A stretch of DNA of 64,000 bases from Fibrobacter succinogenes (GCA_902800345.1 CADCDO010000006.1:1-64000), one strand, 5' to 3'; shown: positions 34,176-43,440, counted from the first letter of the stretch. Numbers and translations: made by a program. The notes: a model not told the origin generated them from the sequence alone.

Positions 34176-36760
34176 TGGCTGTAACGTTGGATTCCCTGAA
34201 AAAGGCTGTAAAAAAGAACAAGGGCCGTTCCCAGGCGCTTGCGTGGCTTGCCGATATGGAACGAGCCTCGGGCGACTATGACGCCGCCTTGAAAACTGTC
34301 GATGAGGCTTTGGCTGCATCGCCGAACGATGTTCCTGCGCTGTTGGTTCGCGCAAAGATTCTGTCGGGAAAACAGGATTTCGCTGGTAGCGTTTCTGAAT
34401 ACAAGAAGGTGCTTGCCAAGGACCCGTTCTGCCTTTCTGCGCATAAGCGTATGGGCGAATCCTATGATAAGCTGGGCAAGACCGATGAGCGTAACGCTTG
34501 TTTCCGCCGTGTTCACGATATGGACCCGCTCGATTCGTTCTGGAAAGAGGAATACGACGTCCTTCCTGAAGAGTCTGCGGACACCATGGTCGCACCTCCG
34601 ATGGACGATAGTTCCTTCACGATGGACATGGATTCCGAAGTGGATGGCGCTGATGTCAATGGCGAAGAAGATGTGTTCGCCAATCTTGCGGCCTCTCTTC
34701 CGAATACGGACGAAGAAGACAGTTCTTCGATGGAAAACCTGCTGAGTTCCTTGAATGCCGCTTCGGGCGATATTTCTGCGGAACCGAGTTCTCCGGATCC
34801 GTCTTTTGACAACGTTTTAAGCACGTCCGAAGTGTCTTCTGCTATTACAGGTATCTTGGGCGGCGATGACGATCTTGATGCTTCTGAATTCCTGGATGCA
34901 AAGGGGCCTGAAGTTTCGGTGTCCCCGTTTTCGCAACTGAACATTTCGGACGCCGTGCCTGAAGCGGAAAAGCCTTCGGATACTGAAGAAAACGACGCCC
35001 CTCCGTCCGATTCCACCCAACCTAGCGAAAATGAGTTTAGTTTGGACGAACCGGCTGAAACAGGAATCGGCGAGACTGATGTCGATGATGCGTTTGCTTC
35101 GCTTTTAGGCGATGATGACTTGCCCTCTGAATCTCCGGCCGAAGCGGAAAAGCCGCTCGAAGTCGCAGAACCGGCGAAACCGGTAGAGGAAAAGCCAACG
35201 AATGTCGATGACGCGTTCTCCTCGATTTTTGGCGATGACGAACTTCCGGAAGAAAAACCGGTCGAACCGCTTGCTGAAGAACAGGCTCTGTCTGCGGATG
35301 AATCCCCAGCCGAGGAATCCCTGGGAGGCTTGTTTGAAAAGTCAGCCGATGCGGACTTTAGTTTGAACGAAACTCCTGCTGAAGCGGAAAAGCCGCTCGA
35401 AGTCGCAGAACCGGCGAAGCCGGAAGAGGAAAAACCGACGAATGTCGATGATGCATTCTCCTCGATTTTTGGCGATGACGAACTCCCGGAAGAAAAACCG
35501 GTTGATGTTACGACTGGCCCGGCCGCTGATGTCGCAAAAGATGCTGATTTGAATTTGGATGAACCGGCTGAAGAATCTTTCGGTGGCCTGTTCGAAAAGT
35601 CTGCCGATGCGGACTTTAGTTTGAACGAAACTCCTGCCGAAGCGGTTAATCCTGCGAATACGGCTGAGCCGGCTGAAACTGCCAGTGCAACGGAGCCTTT
35701 ATCGAATAAAGGTGTTCCGACGACGCACATGGATTTTTCGGATGACGATGATGCGATGAAGTCGGATGACTTTGTTCTTGACCTGGATTCCGATGCGTCT
35801 TCGAAATCGTCAGATGAATTTGTTGTTGAACCGGTTTCTGAAAGTGCTGCGGCGGATCTTTCTTCGGAAAAAGTTGCAGCCGCTCCGGCTGAAGGTGCTA
35901 AAAAGGACGGAATCTCGGAAGATTTATCTGTCAGCGTTGACGGTGCGTTTGACGCCCTCTTTGGCGAAGAAAATTCTGTTGAGGAAAAGCCTACTGCAGA
36001 AAAGGATGACGATGTCGCCAAGGAAATGGGCGGGGCCTTTGCCTCCATGTTCGGCGATGACGAAGACCTTGCCTTGCCAGAAGAAAAACCGACTGCTTCG
36101 GCTCCTTTGGAGCGTTCGACAGGCTCGGAAAACTTGTCTGCAACTGCTGCCGGAAAAACTGCCGAAGCTCCAGCTGAAGTAGCGCTGAGCCAAGAAGCGA
36201 CTGGCGCTGAAATTGAAGAAGAATCCGTGAAGGAAAGCGTGGGCGATTCTTTTGACAGCATCTTCGGCAAGGACGATGACTTGGATTTGCCAGAAGAAAA
36301 GCCTGCAGCTCCGGTTGCAAAACCTGCGGCTGTCGAGAAACCCGCGGCTGTCGAAGAACCCGCTGAAATGTTCGCTGAGGCGCCTTCTGCGGATTTGGAT
36401 TCGGTGGATTCCGAGGTTTCCAATGCGTTCAAGGGACTCTTTGATGAAGATGATTCCTTGGCGGAGTCCGATGCCCCAAGTAACAAGGGCGTGGATTACT
36501 TGATGTCCGGCGATTCCGATGATGAAGTTTCTGCAAGCTTGGTCTACGATGCGGACGCACCGCTTTCCCGTGGTGCCGCTGATTTGGACGATAGTCTGAA
36601 TACGCGCACTCTAGCGGACATTTATATGGAACAGGGTGTCTATAACAAGGCCCTTGACATTTATTCGGACTTGGCCAAGAAGAATCCGAATAATGCGGAA
36701 ATTAAATCTCGTCTGGAAGAAGTAGAAAAACTCTGCCGCGAAAAGTTTGGAGAAGGCTAA
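34172..36760 (+). CDS. Large acidic TPR protein with internal repeats, 862 aa
   Basis: TPR units lie at residues about 10-115 (AWLADMERASGDYDAALKTV, FAGSVSEYKKVL, HKRMGESYDKLGKTDERNAC) and one at the end (LADIYMEQGVYNKALDIYSD). Between them are about 650 residues of very acidic Glu/Pro/Ala/Ser disorder with repeats of DDAFxSxFGDDExLPEEKP; an almost exact 128-bp unit occurs twice with a period of 240 bp (35141 and 35381). It has no signal peptide, so it is cytoplasmic. It is coupled to the Trm112-like gene and 1 bp from pilT, suggesting a role with pilus or gliding machinery; compare FimV-like acidic TPR proteins, though no LysM is seen. Confidence 0.8.
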   Translation: MMAVTLDSLKKAVKKNKGRSQALAWLADMERASGDYDAALKTVDEALAASPNDVPALLVRAKILSGKQDFAGSVSEYKKVLAKDPFCLSAHKRMGESYDKLGKTDERNACFRRVHDMDPLDSFWKEEYDVLPEESADTMVAPPMDDSSFTMDMDSEVDGADVNGEEDVFANLAASLPNTDEEDSSSMENLLSSLNAASGDISAEPSSPDPSFDNVLSTSEVSSAITGILGGDDDLDASEFLDAKGPEVSVSPFSQLNISDAVPEAEKPSDTEENDAPPSDSTQPSENEFSLDEPAETGIGETDVDDAFASLLGDDDLPSESPAEAEKPLEVAEPAKPVEEKPTNVDDAFSSIFGDDELPEEKPVEPLAEEQALSADESPAEESLGGLFEKSADADFSLNETPAEAEKPLEVAEPAKPEEEKPTNVDDAFSSIFGDDELPEEKPVDVTTGPAADVAKDADLNLDEPAEESFGGLFEKSADADFSLNETPAEAVNPANTAEPAETASATEPLSNKGVPTTHMDFSDDDDAMKSDDFVLDLDSDASSKSSDEFVVEPVSESAAADLSSEKVAAAPAEGAKKDGISEDLSVSVDGAFDALFGEENSVEEKPTAEKDDDVAKEMGGAFASMFGDDEDLALPEEKPTASAPLERSTGSENLSATAAGKTAEAPAEVALSQEATGAEIEEESVKESVGDSFDSIFGKDDDLDLPEEKPAAPVAKPAAVEKPAAVEEPAEMFAEAPSADLDSVDSEVSNAFKGLFDEDDSLAESDAPSNKGVDYLMSGDSDDEVSASLVYDADAPLSRGAADLDDSLNTRTLADIYMEQGVYNKALDIYSDLAKKNPNNAEIKSRLEEVEKLCREKFGEG

Positions 36761-36761
36761 T

Positions 36762-37862
36762 ATGGCTGAACTTCGGATCGAACAGCTCTTGCGTGAAATG
36801 GTGAACCGCAAGGCGTCTGACTTGCACCTCCGCGTGGGCGTGCCGCCGGTTTACCGTATCAACGGTACATTGCAAAGACTTTTTGACGTTCGCATCGACG
36901 GCGCCATGATGGACTCTTTTTTGGATGACATCATGAATCGCGATCAGAAAAATAGATTCGAGACGAACAAGGAATGCGACTTTGCCGTGGGCGCACGCGA
37001 CATGGGCCGTTTTCGTGTGAACGTGTTCCGCCAGCGTGGAACGATTGCTGTCGTGATTCGCCATATCAAGGCGACAATCCCTCCGTTCGAAGAACTTCAT
37101 CTGCCCGAAGTCATCCGCGACTTAGCCCTTACAAAGCGCGGTCTTGTGCTTGTTACGGGTACCACGGGTTCCGGCAAATCGACGACGCTTGCTTCGATGA
37201 TTGACTATATCAACCAGAAGGAATCTGTCAACGTCATTACCGTCGAAGACCCGATTGAATATCTTTATAAAGACAACGTAGCGATTATCTCGCAGCGTGA
37301 AATCGGCGTGGATACGCTTTCGTATGCGAACGCACTCCGTGCGGCTCTCCGTCAGGACCCGGACGTACTCCTCGTGGGCGAAATCCGTGACCTTGAGACG
37401 ATGCAGATTGCGCTTACCGCTGCTGATACGGGCCATATGGTGTTTGCGACCATCCATACGACGAATGCCGTGGAAACGATTCACCGTGTGCTTTCGATGT
37501 ATCCGCCGCACCAGCACGACGAAGTGCGTCTTTTGCTTGCTGAAGTCCTGGCGGGAATCATTTCGCTTAGACTTTTGCCGACAAAGGATGGTAAGGGTCG
37601 TGTGCCTGCTGCCGAAATTCTCGTAAATACCGGCGCCATCAAGGAATATATCCAGGATAAGGATAAGATTGACATGGTGGAGCAGGCTGTTGCCGAAGGA
37701 CATATCCAGTATCGTAGCCAAACGTTCGACCAGGCGCTCCTGGAACTTTATCAGAACGAGCAGATTTCGCTTGAAACGGCCATGAACGCGGCGACGAACC
37801 GCGATGACTTCGACCTCAAGGTCCGTGGCATTACCGGCACATCTGACCGCGGCTGGATGTAG
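36762..37862 (+). CDS. pilT: Type IV pilus retraction ATPase PilT
   Basis: A 366-aa secretion ATPase: N-terminal LLREMVNRKASDLHLRVG, Walker A GTTGSGKSTT (about 135-144), Asp box EDPIEYL, Walker B DPDVLLVGEIRD, and His box TGHMVFATIHT. A degenerate AIKEYIQD replaces the AIRNLIRE motif typical of PilT, so a PilU-like variant is possible. It powers pilus retraction at the inner-membrane base. The ATG at 36762, after GGAGAAGG, is chosen; a TTG inside that site is an artefact. No other pil genes are nearby. Confidence 0.9.
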   Translation: MAELRIEQLLREMVNRKASDLHLRVGVPPVYRINGTLQRLFDVRIDGAMMDSFLDDIMNRDQKNRFETNKECDFAVGARDMGRFRVNVFRQRGTIAVVIRHIKATIPPFEELHLPEVIRDLALTKRGLVLVTGTTGSGKSTTLASMIDYINQKESVNVITVEDPIEYLYKDNVAIISQREIGVDTLSYANALRAALRQDPDVLLVGEIRDLETMQIALTAADTGHMVFATIHTTNAVETIHRVLSMYPPHQHDEVRLLLAEVLAGIISLRLLPTKDGKGRVPAAEILVNTGAIKEYIQDKDKIDMVEQAVAEGHIQYRSQTFDQALLELYQNEQISLETAMNAATNRDDFDLKVRGITGTSDRGWM

Positions 37863-37895
37863 TTTAGACGAAAGACCGCTCCGCTGGTAGACGAA

Positions 37896-38066
37896 AGACG
37901 AGAGAGGCGAATGCAGCGGATACGCTTGCGTATCCATTGCTGAGCCGACAAGTCTTGGCCTGAAGAGCAAAGACGAGAGAGGCGAATGCAGCGGATACGC
38001 TTGCGTATCCATTGCTGAGCCGACAAGTCTTGGCCTGAAGGGCAAAGACGAGAGAGGCGAATGCTG
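37896..38066. repeat. 75-bp tandem repeat, 2.3 copies, with TT-loop palindrome
   Basis: Units at 37896-37970 and 37971-38045 differ at one position by eye (GAGCAA versus GGGCAA), and a third partial unit spans 38046-38066. Each begins AGACGAGAGAGGCGAATGC and contains the perfect palindrome GGATACGC-TT-GCGTATCC (37918-37935 and 37993-38010). TAGACGAAAGACCGCTCCGC precedes it. Open frames here are repeat artefacts. Confidence 0.9.
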
Positions 38067-38082
38067 TAAAATTGAAATTTGA

Positions 38083-38110
38083 AAAAGGCGAGCAAAAATG
38101 CTCGCCTTTT
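38083..38110. terminator. Bidirectional intrinsic terminator
   Basis: AAAAGGCGAGCA, a 4-A loop and TGCTCGCCTTTT form a 12-bp stem flanked by A and T runs. It sits between pilT (+) and the convergent gene ending at 38155 (-) and can serve both. Confidence 0.85.
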
Positions 38111-38111
38111 A

Positions 38112-38157
38112 TCTTTAGTCTCTCGTCTGTAGCCACGAAGTGGCGTTCTTTCGTCTA
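38112..38157. repeat. TAGACGAAAG-family element with stem GCCAC-GAA-GTGGC
   Basis: On the - strand it reads TAGACGAAAGAACGCCACTT and on through the hairpin (38132-38144). Its first three bases are the stop codon of the upstream (- strand) gene. It ends against the terminator. Confidence 0.85.
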
Positions 38158-40197
38158 CTTCGTATAGACGCATCTGTCGGCGCTGTCGCCGAAGCATGTC
38201 TTGTTCATGCCGCTTACGCTGTTCACGACAGCGGGCTGGCCTACGCTGGAGACCATCTTGCTTCCGGAGAAGCTAGGCTTGAACGCAATTTCGGAGGTGC
38301 CGTAATAGTTGTCGGCAGTGAAATTCACGCTGTACTGCTTGCCTTCTTCGGAATTGTTCGTGCCAAAGCCGAGCAACTTGCCGCCAGAAATTGTCGTCGA
38401 ACCGTCGGAATCGACCATGCCGCCCATTCCGCCGTTCATGCGGCATTCCACGATAATGACACCGCCGGAAATATTGATACCACCGTTACTGTCTATGCCA
38501 TCCGTATCGCCAGTACCTACGTAGATGTAGTGGAATCCGCCGGTCACCTTGAGATTGCCTGTGCTTCCGCCACCGAAACCGCCGCCCCAGCCGCCTCTGC
38601 CGCCCGTATTACCGGTCATTGTGCTAGTGCCGCCGGCCGCGTTCCAGCCGTCATCCGTGGTGATGACGCTCGTGATGCCGCCTTCGAAATTCATGTCTGG
38701 CGATTCCATGCCTTCGTATGCCATGGTGACGCTCACGTTCGCGTTGTCTTTGACATAGAGGGCCTTGTCCGCGTGGACGCCGTCGTCATCCGTCTTTACG
38801 GTCACTTTGCCTCCGGTGAAGGTGACGGTGCCGCCGCTGTGAATGCCATCGTCACGGCTGCTGATTTCGATAATGCCGTCGCTTATGACGATGCTGGAAT
38901 CGCTCTTGATCCCCTTCATGCTGGAATCGGGTGCGCAAGAATTACCGCCGCCAAATCCTCCGGGAAATCCGCCACCGGGGCCGCCGCCGCCTTGGAAACC
39001 TCCGCGACCGCCATTTCCTCCGTTCCCGCCGGTGCTAGCGCCAAGGCAGTTTTGCCCGCCTCCGGTCGTGATCTTGATGGTCGGGGCCTTGTTTTCTCCG
39101 TTTGACTCGTTGTCGGCGTTATCTTTGGATTCTTTGGCAATGGTGACGACGTTGTTCGCGGTGATGCCGTCGAATGCGGACGTGATGGTGATTTCGCCGC
39201 CCGTGATTTCGATGGAGCCCTTGCCGTTTGCTAAATCTGTCGCATCGTCATCGTCGCTTTTGATTCCATCGCCAGCGGTTGTCGTGATGTTGATGGTGCC
39301 GCCGCTAATTGCTACGGAACCTTTGCCCTTGAGACCGTTATTCTTTGCGTTGACCGTGATGAGGCCGTTTTTGACTCTCAAGTCGTTTGTCGAATGGATT
39401 CCGTTGTTGTAGTTCGCCTTTACGACAAGCGTTCCTTCGCCCTTGAGGGTGAGGTCGTCTTTCGAGTAGATGCATGCTCCGGTCGTATCGGTTTTTGCTT
39501 GACCCGCATCGTTCGTGTATGTATGCGTTTTATTTCTTGTCGAAGCGTCGGTGAATGTATTGGTCGTGCCTTTCTTGGCGACGACAAACGCCTTGTCCGC
39601 CTTCTGAATATAGATCGGGGCGTCAGCCGTGTTGGTAAGCGTCAAACCCTTCATGTTCAGATAGACTGTCGTATCTGTTTTTGACGTATTGACGAGTATC
39701 TGTGCATCGTTTCCGCTGTATGTCCCGCTAAAATCGTATTCGCCGCCGCAAGTAATTTTTACGGTTCCGCCTTCGACCGTGACGCAGTTTCCGGCGTTTG
39801 CAACGGTCGCGCCGCTCGCGGTGTAGGTGATGACGGGACGGTCTTTGATGTTTTCGTTGTCAGGGGCGGAAATGATACTCGATGAACTTTGCGTGCCCGG
39901 GAGGGAGGCGCTGCTGCTCGGTGTAGTCGCCGAACTGCTCGTGATGATTGCATTGCCGCTTTGAGAACTTGTTTGCGGTGTCGGCTGGGAATTGCTGGAG
40001 GTGTTTTCTCCGTTACCCGCATCGTTAAAAGCCGAAGATGAACTGGTATCGAAAAAATCCGTCGCAGATGATTCGATGCTTGCATCGCCTGAAAATTCGT
40101 TTGCGGGGGATGTGGAGTCAGAGCAACTTGCCAATAAGACCAGGGAAACGGTCGTTATGCCGCTTAATCGGATAAATTTTTTTGTATCCATGCACAT
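38155..40197 (-). CDS. Lipoprotein with carbohydrate-binding Cthe_2159-type domain
   Basis: A 680-aa lipoprotein: the signal ends SLVLLASC; a Ser/Thr/Asn linker covers residues about 22-115; then a long right-handed beta-helix-type region with repeating GGxIxIxxxxDGI and DDGIHSGG units as in the DUF4353/Cthe_2159 calcium- and pectin-binding family. A Gly/Pro-rich insert (GGNGGNGGRGGFQGGGGPGG) is near residues 385-415. It probably binds plant-wall polysaccharide at the surface, fitting a fibre-degrading lifestyle. The start is the ATG at 40197, 8 nt after GGGAG. The stop codon TAG belongs to the repeat at 38112-38157. Confidence 0.82.
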   Translation of the reverse strand: MCMDTKKFIRLSGITTVSLVLLASCSDSTSPANEFSGDASIESSATDFFDTSSSSAFNDAGNGENTSSNSQPTPQTSSQSGNAIITSSSATTPSSSASLPGTQSSSSIISAPDNENIKDRPVITYTASGATVANAGNCVTVEGGTVKITCGGEYDFSGTYSGNDAQILVNTSKTDTTVYLNMKGLTLTNTADAPIYIQKADKAFVVAKKGTTNTFTDASTRNKTHTYTNDAGQAKTDTTGACIYSKDDLTLKGEGTLVVKANYNNGIHSTNDLRVKNGLITVNAKNNGLKGKGSVAISGGTINITTTAGDGIKSDDDDATDLANGKGSIEITGGEITITSAFDGITANNVVTIAKESKDNADNESNGENKAPTIKITTGGGQNCLGASTGGNGGNGGRGGFQGGGGPGGGFPGGFGGGNSCAPDSSMKGIKSDSSIVISDGIIEISSRDDGIHSGGTVTFTGGKVTVKTDDDGVHADKALYVKDNANVSVTMAYEGMESPDMNFEGGITSVITTDDGWNAAGGTSTMTGNTGGRGGWGGGFGGGSTGNLKVTGGFHYIYVGTGDTDGIDSNGGINISGGVIIVECRMNGGMGGMVDSDGSTTISGGKLLGFGTNNSEEGKQYSVNFTADNYYGTSEIAFKPSFSGSKMVSSVGQPAVVNSVSGMNKTCFGDSADRCVYTK

Positions 40198-40378
40198 AAA
40201 TATATCTCCCATTCATTTTTTTATAAACGTAGTTTTTAGCAGATGTTAAAAAAACTTTTTAAAAACTGATTCGGTAAAAAGAATTCTTTAAAGTGGTACA
40301 AAAAGTTCCGGTCGGAACAAAAGCCATCAAAATTTTATCGTGGGTGAAGATATCCGGCAAAAAAACTAAATTTTTGCA

Positions 40379-42016
40379 ATGACTTTTAAAAGATTTTATT
40401 CAGTTCTGTCCGGCCTGCTTTTGTGTGCGGGCTTTGGTGTATCCATGGCGGCATCTCCGGTCATCGAGCCGGAACATACCCGCAATTTGCGAAACCTGGA
40501 AACGGCACCGATGCTGTTCGAATACCATCGCCAGACGACAGGGGATAAACCGCAATACTTTACGTACCCGCGCAGGGATACGACGTTCCGCAAGAACTTC
40601 GTGAAGACTGAAGGGAATGCACTCCTGTATTTTGACAACGTGCGCGGTGCGGGTGTTTTGGGGAACGGGCTTCAGTACAAATGCGAATCAGCTGATTCTG
40701 CCTGTATGGCGAAGGCGCTGGCTATTGAAAATGCGAACCCGCGCGTGGCGATTGCCGCAAGCATTATTGGCGGTATTGACTATCGTGGTGGAAAAACTCT
40801 TGTCGACACGAATGTCACTGTACTCCGCGAAAAAAAGAATCCGGTTCTTGGCGATACGATTTGGCCGGGAATAGACGGGGGCCTTTACCTTCGCGGTTTC
40901 GTCGATTCCTTGGATTTCGTCTTGGATGCCCGCATTTACAGCGAAGGTCATTCGTCGAAGGATCCGAGGTCTTTTGACCGTGAATTTTTGGAAGTCCAGA
41001 GGGAAAAGGACAATTCCGGGGTAGAATACACGAGTTACGCCCGTTATCGTACGCATTTCGCCTTCAACTACGATTGGCTGCGCTTGGACTTTGGTCGCGA
41101 CGTGATGCACTGGGGACCGGGTTATTACAACAACCTCACCTTGAACCAGTTTGCGGTTCCGTACAACATGATGAGCTTGGACTTGATGATTGGTCCGCTT
41201 CGTGTGATGAGCTTTTATGCGGACTTGCGTATTTTTAACGATAGTTTCAGCATGTCGAACAAGGACAACTCGCGCAACCTCTTTGGTCACCGTTACGAAC
41301 TGGCCGTGGGGAACGCGACGTTCGGTATCAGCGAACTCCAGGTGCTGTATGACAACTTGAAACCGTGGCTCTTTATCCCGACGGCTCCGCTATTCATGGA
41401 AAAGGGAAACTATTCCGAAAATAGCAACAACGGAGTTCTTGCTTTTGACTTCAACTATCGTTTGTTCAATAAAGTCCGTCTTTATACGGAATTTTTCTTG
41501 GATGACATGGAATCTCCGATCAGCTTGATCAGGAACGACAATGTCGAGGCGAAATGGGCTTGGATGGCGGGATTCCAGGCGGGGCATGACTTTTACTATA
41601 AAGGCCACAAAATTGAAGCGGGTACGATTTTCGAATATGCCCGCGTAGAACCTTATGTGTATTCCCACTTTAAAAAGAATTCTGCCCAGGTGGCGCACTT
41701 GGGTTATCCGTTAGGAAATCAGGGCGGGCCGAACAGCCGGACGATTGACTGGAACATTTTTGCTCGTCTGGACGGTCACATCTTCGCTTCGGTTCGCCAG
41801 ACTTGGTTCTGGAAAGGGACTGATTACGGTAGCGCCGTGAACGATACGACTCCGCACAGCCATTTGAGAACACCGAAAAAGTTCCTCTCTGGAGCGGAAC
41901 TGCAGTACACGCTCACTCCAGCCATCAGCTACGAAGGACGACGTTTCTCGTTCATGGGCGAGATTACGCTGATTGACGACCGCAAGGCATATATTAGAGC
42001 AGGATTTAAATTCTAG
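40379..42016 (+). CDS. Outer-membrane beta-barrel, capsule-assembly Wzi-like
   Basis: A 545-aa protein with a signal peptide ending GVSMAA. RLDFGRDVMHWGPGYYNNLTL (about residues 232-252) matches the Wzi-type R-x-G-R-D-x-x-x-W-G-x-G motif. Many aromatic strands follow, and it ends ...RKAYIRAGFKF with the C-terminal Phe of barrel proteins. Wzi-like lectins attach capsule or exopolysaccharide to the cell surface. TAAATT lies about 7 nt before the ATG and no Shine-Dalgarno is seen. The stop TAG is the start of a TAGACGAAAG element. Confidence 0.75.
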   Translation: MTFKRFYSVLSGLLLCAGFGVSMAASPVIEPEHTRNLRNLETAPMLFEYHRQTTGDKPQYFTYPRRDTTFRKNFVKTEGNALLYFDNVRGAGVLGNGLQYKCESADSACMAKALAIENANPRVAIAASIIGGIDYRGGKTLVDTNVTVLREKKNPVLGDTIWPGIDGGLYLRGFVDSLDFVLDARIYSEGHSSKDPRSFDREFLEVQREKDNSGVEYTSYARYRTHFAFNYDWLRLDFGRDVMHWGPGYYNNLTLNQFAVPYNMMSLDLMIGPLRVMSFYADLRIFNDSFSMSNKDNSRNLFGHRYELAVGNATFGISELQVLYDNLKPWLFIPTAPLFMEKGNYSENSNNGVLAFDFNYRLFNKVRLYTEFFLDDMESPISLIRNDNVEAKWAWMAGFQAGHDFYYKGHKIEAGTIFEYARVEPYVYSHFKKNSAQVAHLGYPLGNQGGPNSRTIDWNIFARLDGHIFASVRQTWFWKGTDYGSAVNDTTPHSHLRTPKKFLSGAELQYTLTPAISYEGRRFSFMGEITLIDDRKAYIRAGFKF

Positions 42017-42115
42017 ACGAAAGAACGGCTCTGCGAGCCTATAGACGAAAGAAAAAATGGTGCTTCGCACGAACTAATGCAAACAATTCTCTCGTCTCTT
42101 GCCTTTCGTCTAATG
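42014..42115. repeat. TAGACGAAAG-family element with stem GGCTC-TGC-GAGCC
   Basis: It starts with the stop codon of the barrel gene, then GAACGGCTCTGCGAGCCTAT (stem 42027-42039), TAGACGAAAG, GGTGCTTCGCAC (about 42059-42070) and CTCTCGTCTCTTGCCTTTCG. It is followed by CTAATCACCGTTAACTAATC, a short-word repeat also seen at about 22940 and 58710. Confidence 0.85.
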
Positions 42116-42147
42116 CACTTCTAATCACCGTTAACTAATCACTACTT

Positions 42148-43440
42148 ATGACCAAACCTGAACTTTTAGCACCTGCGGGTGATCTTGTCCGAATGAAATA
42201 TGCGTTTGCTTACGGTGCGGACGCAGTCTATGCGGGGCAGCCAGCTTTTTCGCTGCGTGCCCGCGAAAACGGCTTCAAGAATTTGGATGATCTTGCCGAA
42301 GGCATTGCATATGCGCATGAACACGGGAAAAAGTTCTACCTCACGAGTAACGTGATTCCGCGCAACGTGAAAGTCGAATCGTTCCAGAAGGCCTTGAATG
42401 CGGCGCTGGAACTCAAACCCGATGCGCTCATCGTGGCGGATCCCGGCTTTGTAGGGTGGCTTCTCAAGGAACATCCCGAAACGGAAGTGCATTTGTCTGT
42501 ACAAGCGAATACGACAAACTATCTAGCGGCTTCGTTCTGGAAAAATTTGGGAGTCCGTCGAATTATCTTGAGTCGAGAACTTCGTCTATCTGAAATTTTA
42601 GAGATAAAGAAACGTGTGCCCGAACTGGAACTGGAAGTGTTTGTCCATGGAGCGGTCTGCATGGCGATGTCCGGACGTTGCATGCTTTCGAACTGGGTGA
42701 CGCACCGTGACGCCAACCAGGGGGCTTGCGATAACAGCTGCCGCATGCCGTACCGCCTGTATGCAAATCCGGGCCCGCAGGTCGAGGATTACCGCGAACA
42801 CGAGGGCTCCTTTTCGCTCCAGCGGACGGACCGTCCGGAACTCGATCCGATTGCGCTGGACGAAGACACTTGGGGCACATACTTCATGAGCAGCCGCGAT
42901 CTTTGCGCCTTGGACGTGATCCCGGAACTTGTGGCTGGCGGGCTCGACTCGTTCAAGATCGAAGGCCGTACGCGCTCGGTTTACTATTTGAGCCAGGTCG
43001 TCCGGGCTTACCGAATGGCGATAGATGCTGTCGCTGCCGGGAATCCGGTGCCCGAAGAGAGCCGTCGCGCGATAAGTTTTGTCGATGGGCGAGGCTTTAT
43101 GCCGGGATTCTTGCGCGGTCCCTTGCCGCAGAACTACGAGGCGACTCATGTGGATGCATTGGGCGGCTGTGTCGCGGCGCAGGTCCGAGAATTTGATTTG
43201 ACTACAGGTTCGTGTCTTGTGAACGTCAAGAATCCGTTTTCAATGGACGATTCGCTGGAACTCATGACGCCCGACGGAATGCAGCCGTGCGAGGTTGAAG
43301 AACTGCTCGATTTTCGTGGAGCTCCTGCCGACAGGCTGAATCCGGGAACTGAAGGAAGGGTGTTTTTAGGTAAAAATGCCCTGAAAAACGAAAAAATTGC
43401 CCATTTTAGCTTTATTGTGAAGCGTTCCAAATCTTTTTAA
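42148..43440 (+). CDS. Peptidase U32 family protein (TrhP/YegQ-like)
   Basis: A 430-aa protein with PELLAPAGDLVRMKYAFAYG at the start and the U32 signature EVFVHGAVCMAMSGRCMLS (residues about 168-186) with the downstream NQGACDNSCR cysteines. The family includes prephenate-dependent tRNA (TrhP) and 23S rRNA (RlhA) hydroxylation enzymes; the length and C-terminal extension fit TrhP/YegQ better than proteases. Four of the cysteines could bind an Fe-S cluster. It has no Shine-Dalgarno and is flanked by repeats. Confidence 0.85.
   Translation: MTKPELLAPAGDLVRMKYAFAYGADAVYAGQPAFSLRARENGFKNLDDLAEGIAYAHEHGKKFYLTSNVIPRNVKVESFQKALNAALELKPDALIVADPGFVGWLLKEHPETEVHLSVQANTTNYLAASFWKNLGVRRIILSRELRLSEILEIKKRVPELELEVFVHGAVCMAMSGRCMLSNWVTHRDANQGACDNSCRMPYRLYANPGPQVEDYREHEGSFSLQRTDRPELDPIALDEDTWGTYFMSSRDLCALDVIPELVAGGLDSFKIEGRTRSVYYLSQVVRAYRMAIDAVAAGNPVPEESRRAISFVDGRGFMPGFLRGPLPQNYEATHVDALGGCVAAQVREFDLTTGSCLVNVKNPFSMDDSLELMTPDGMQPCEVEELLDFRGAPADRLNPGTEGRVFLGKNALKNEKIAHFSFIVKRSKSF

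Noticed and set aside
34513-36486. 657-codon Ser/Ala-rich frame antisense to the acidic TPR protein
   Set aside because: GAA/GCC/GAC-type codons of the acidic protein read as Ser/Phe/Gly on the other strand; the sense frame has TPRs and is coupled to its neighbours.
37751-38197. Several open frames across the 75-bp tandem repeat with periodic peptide sequences
   Set aside because: The peptide periodicity simply reflects the DNA repeat; no ribosome site or conserved family.
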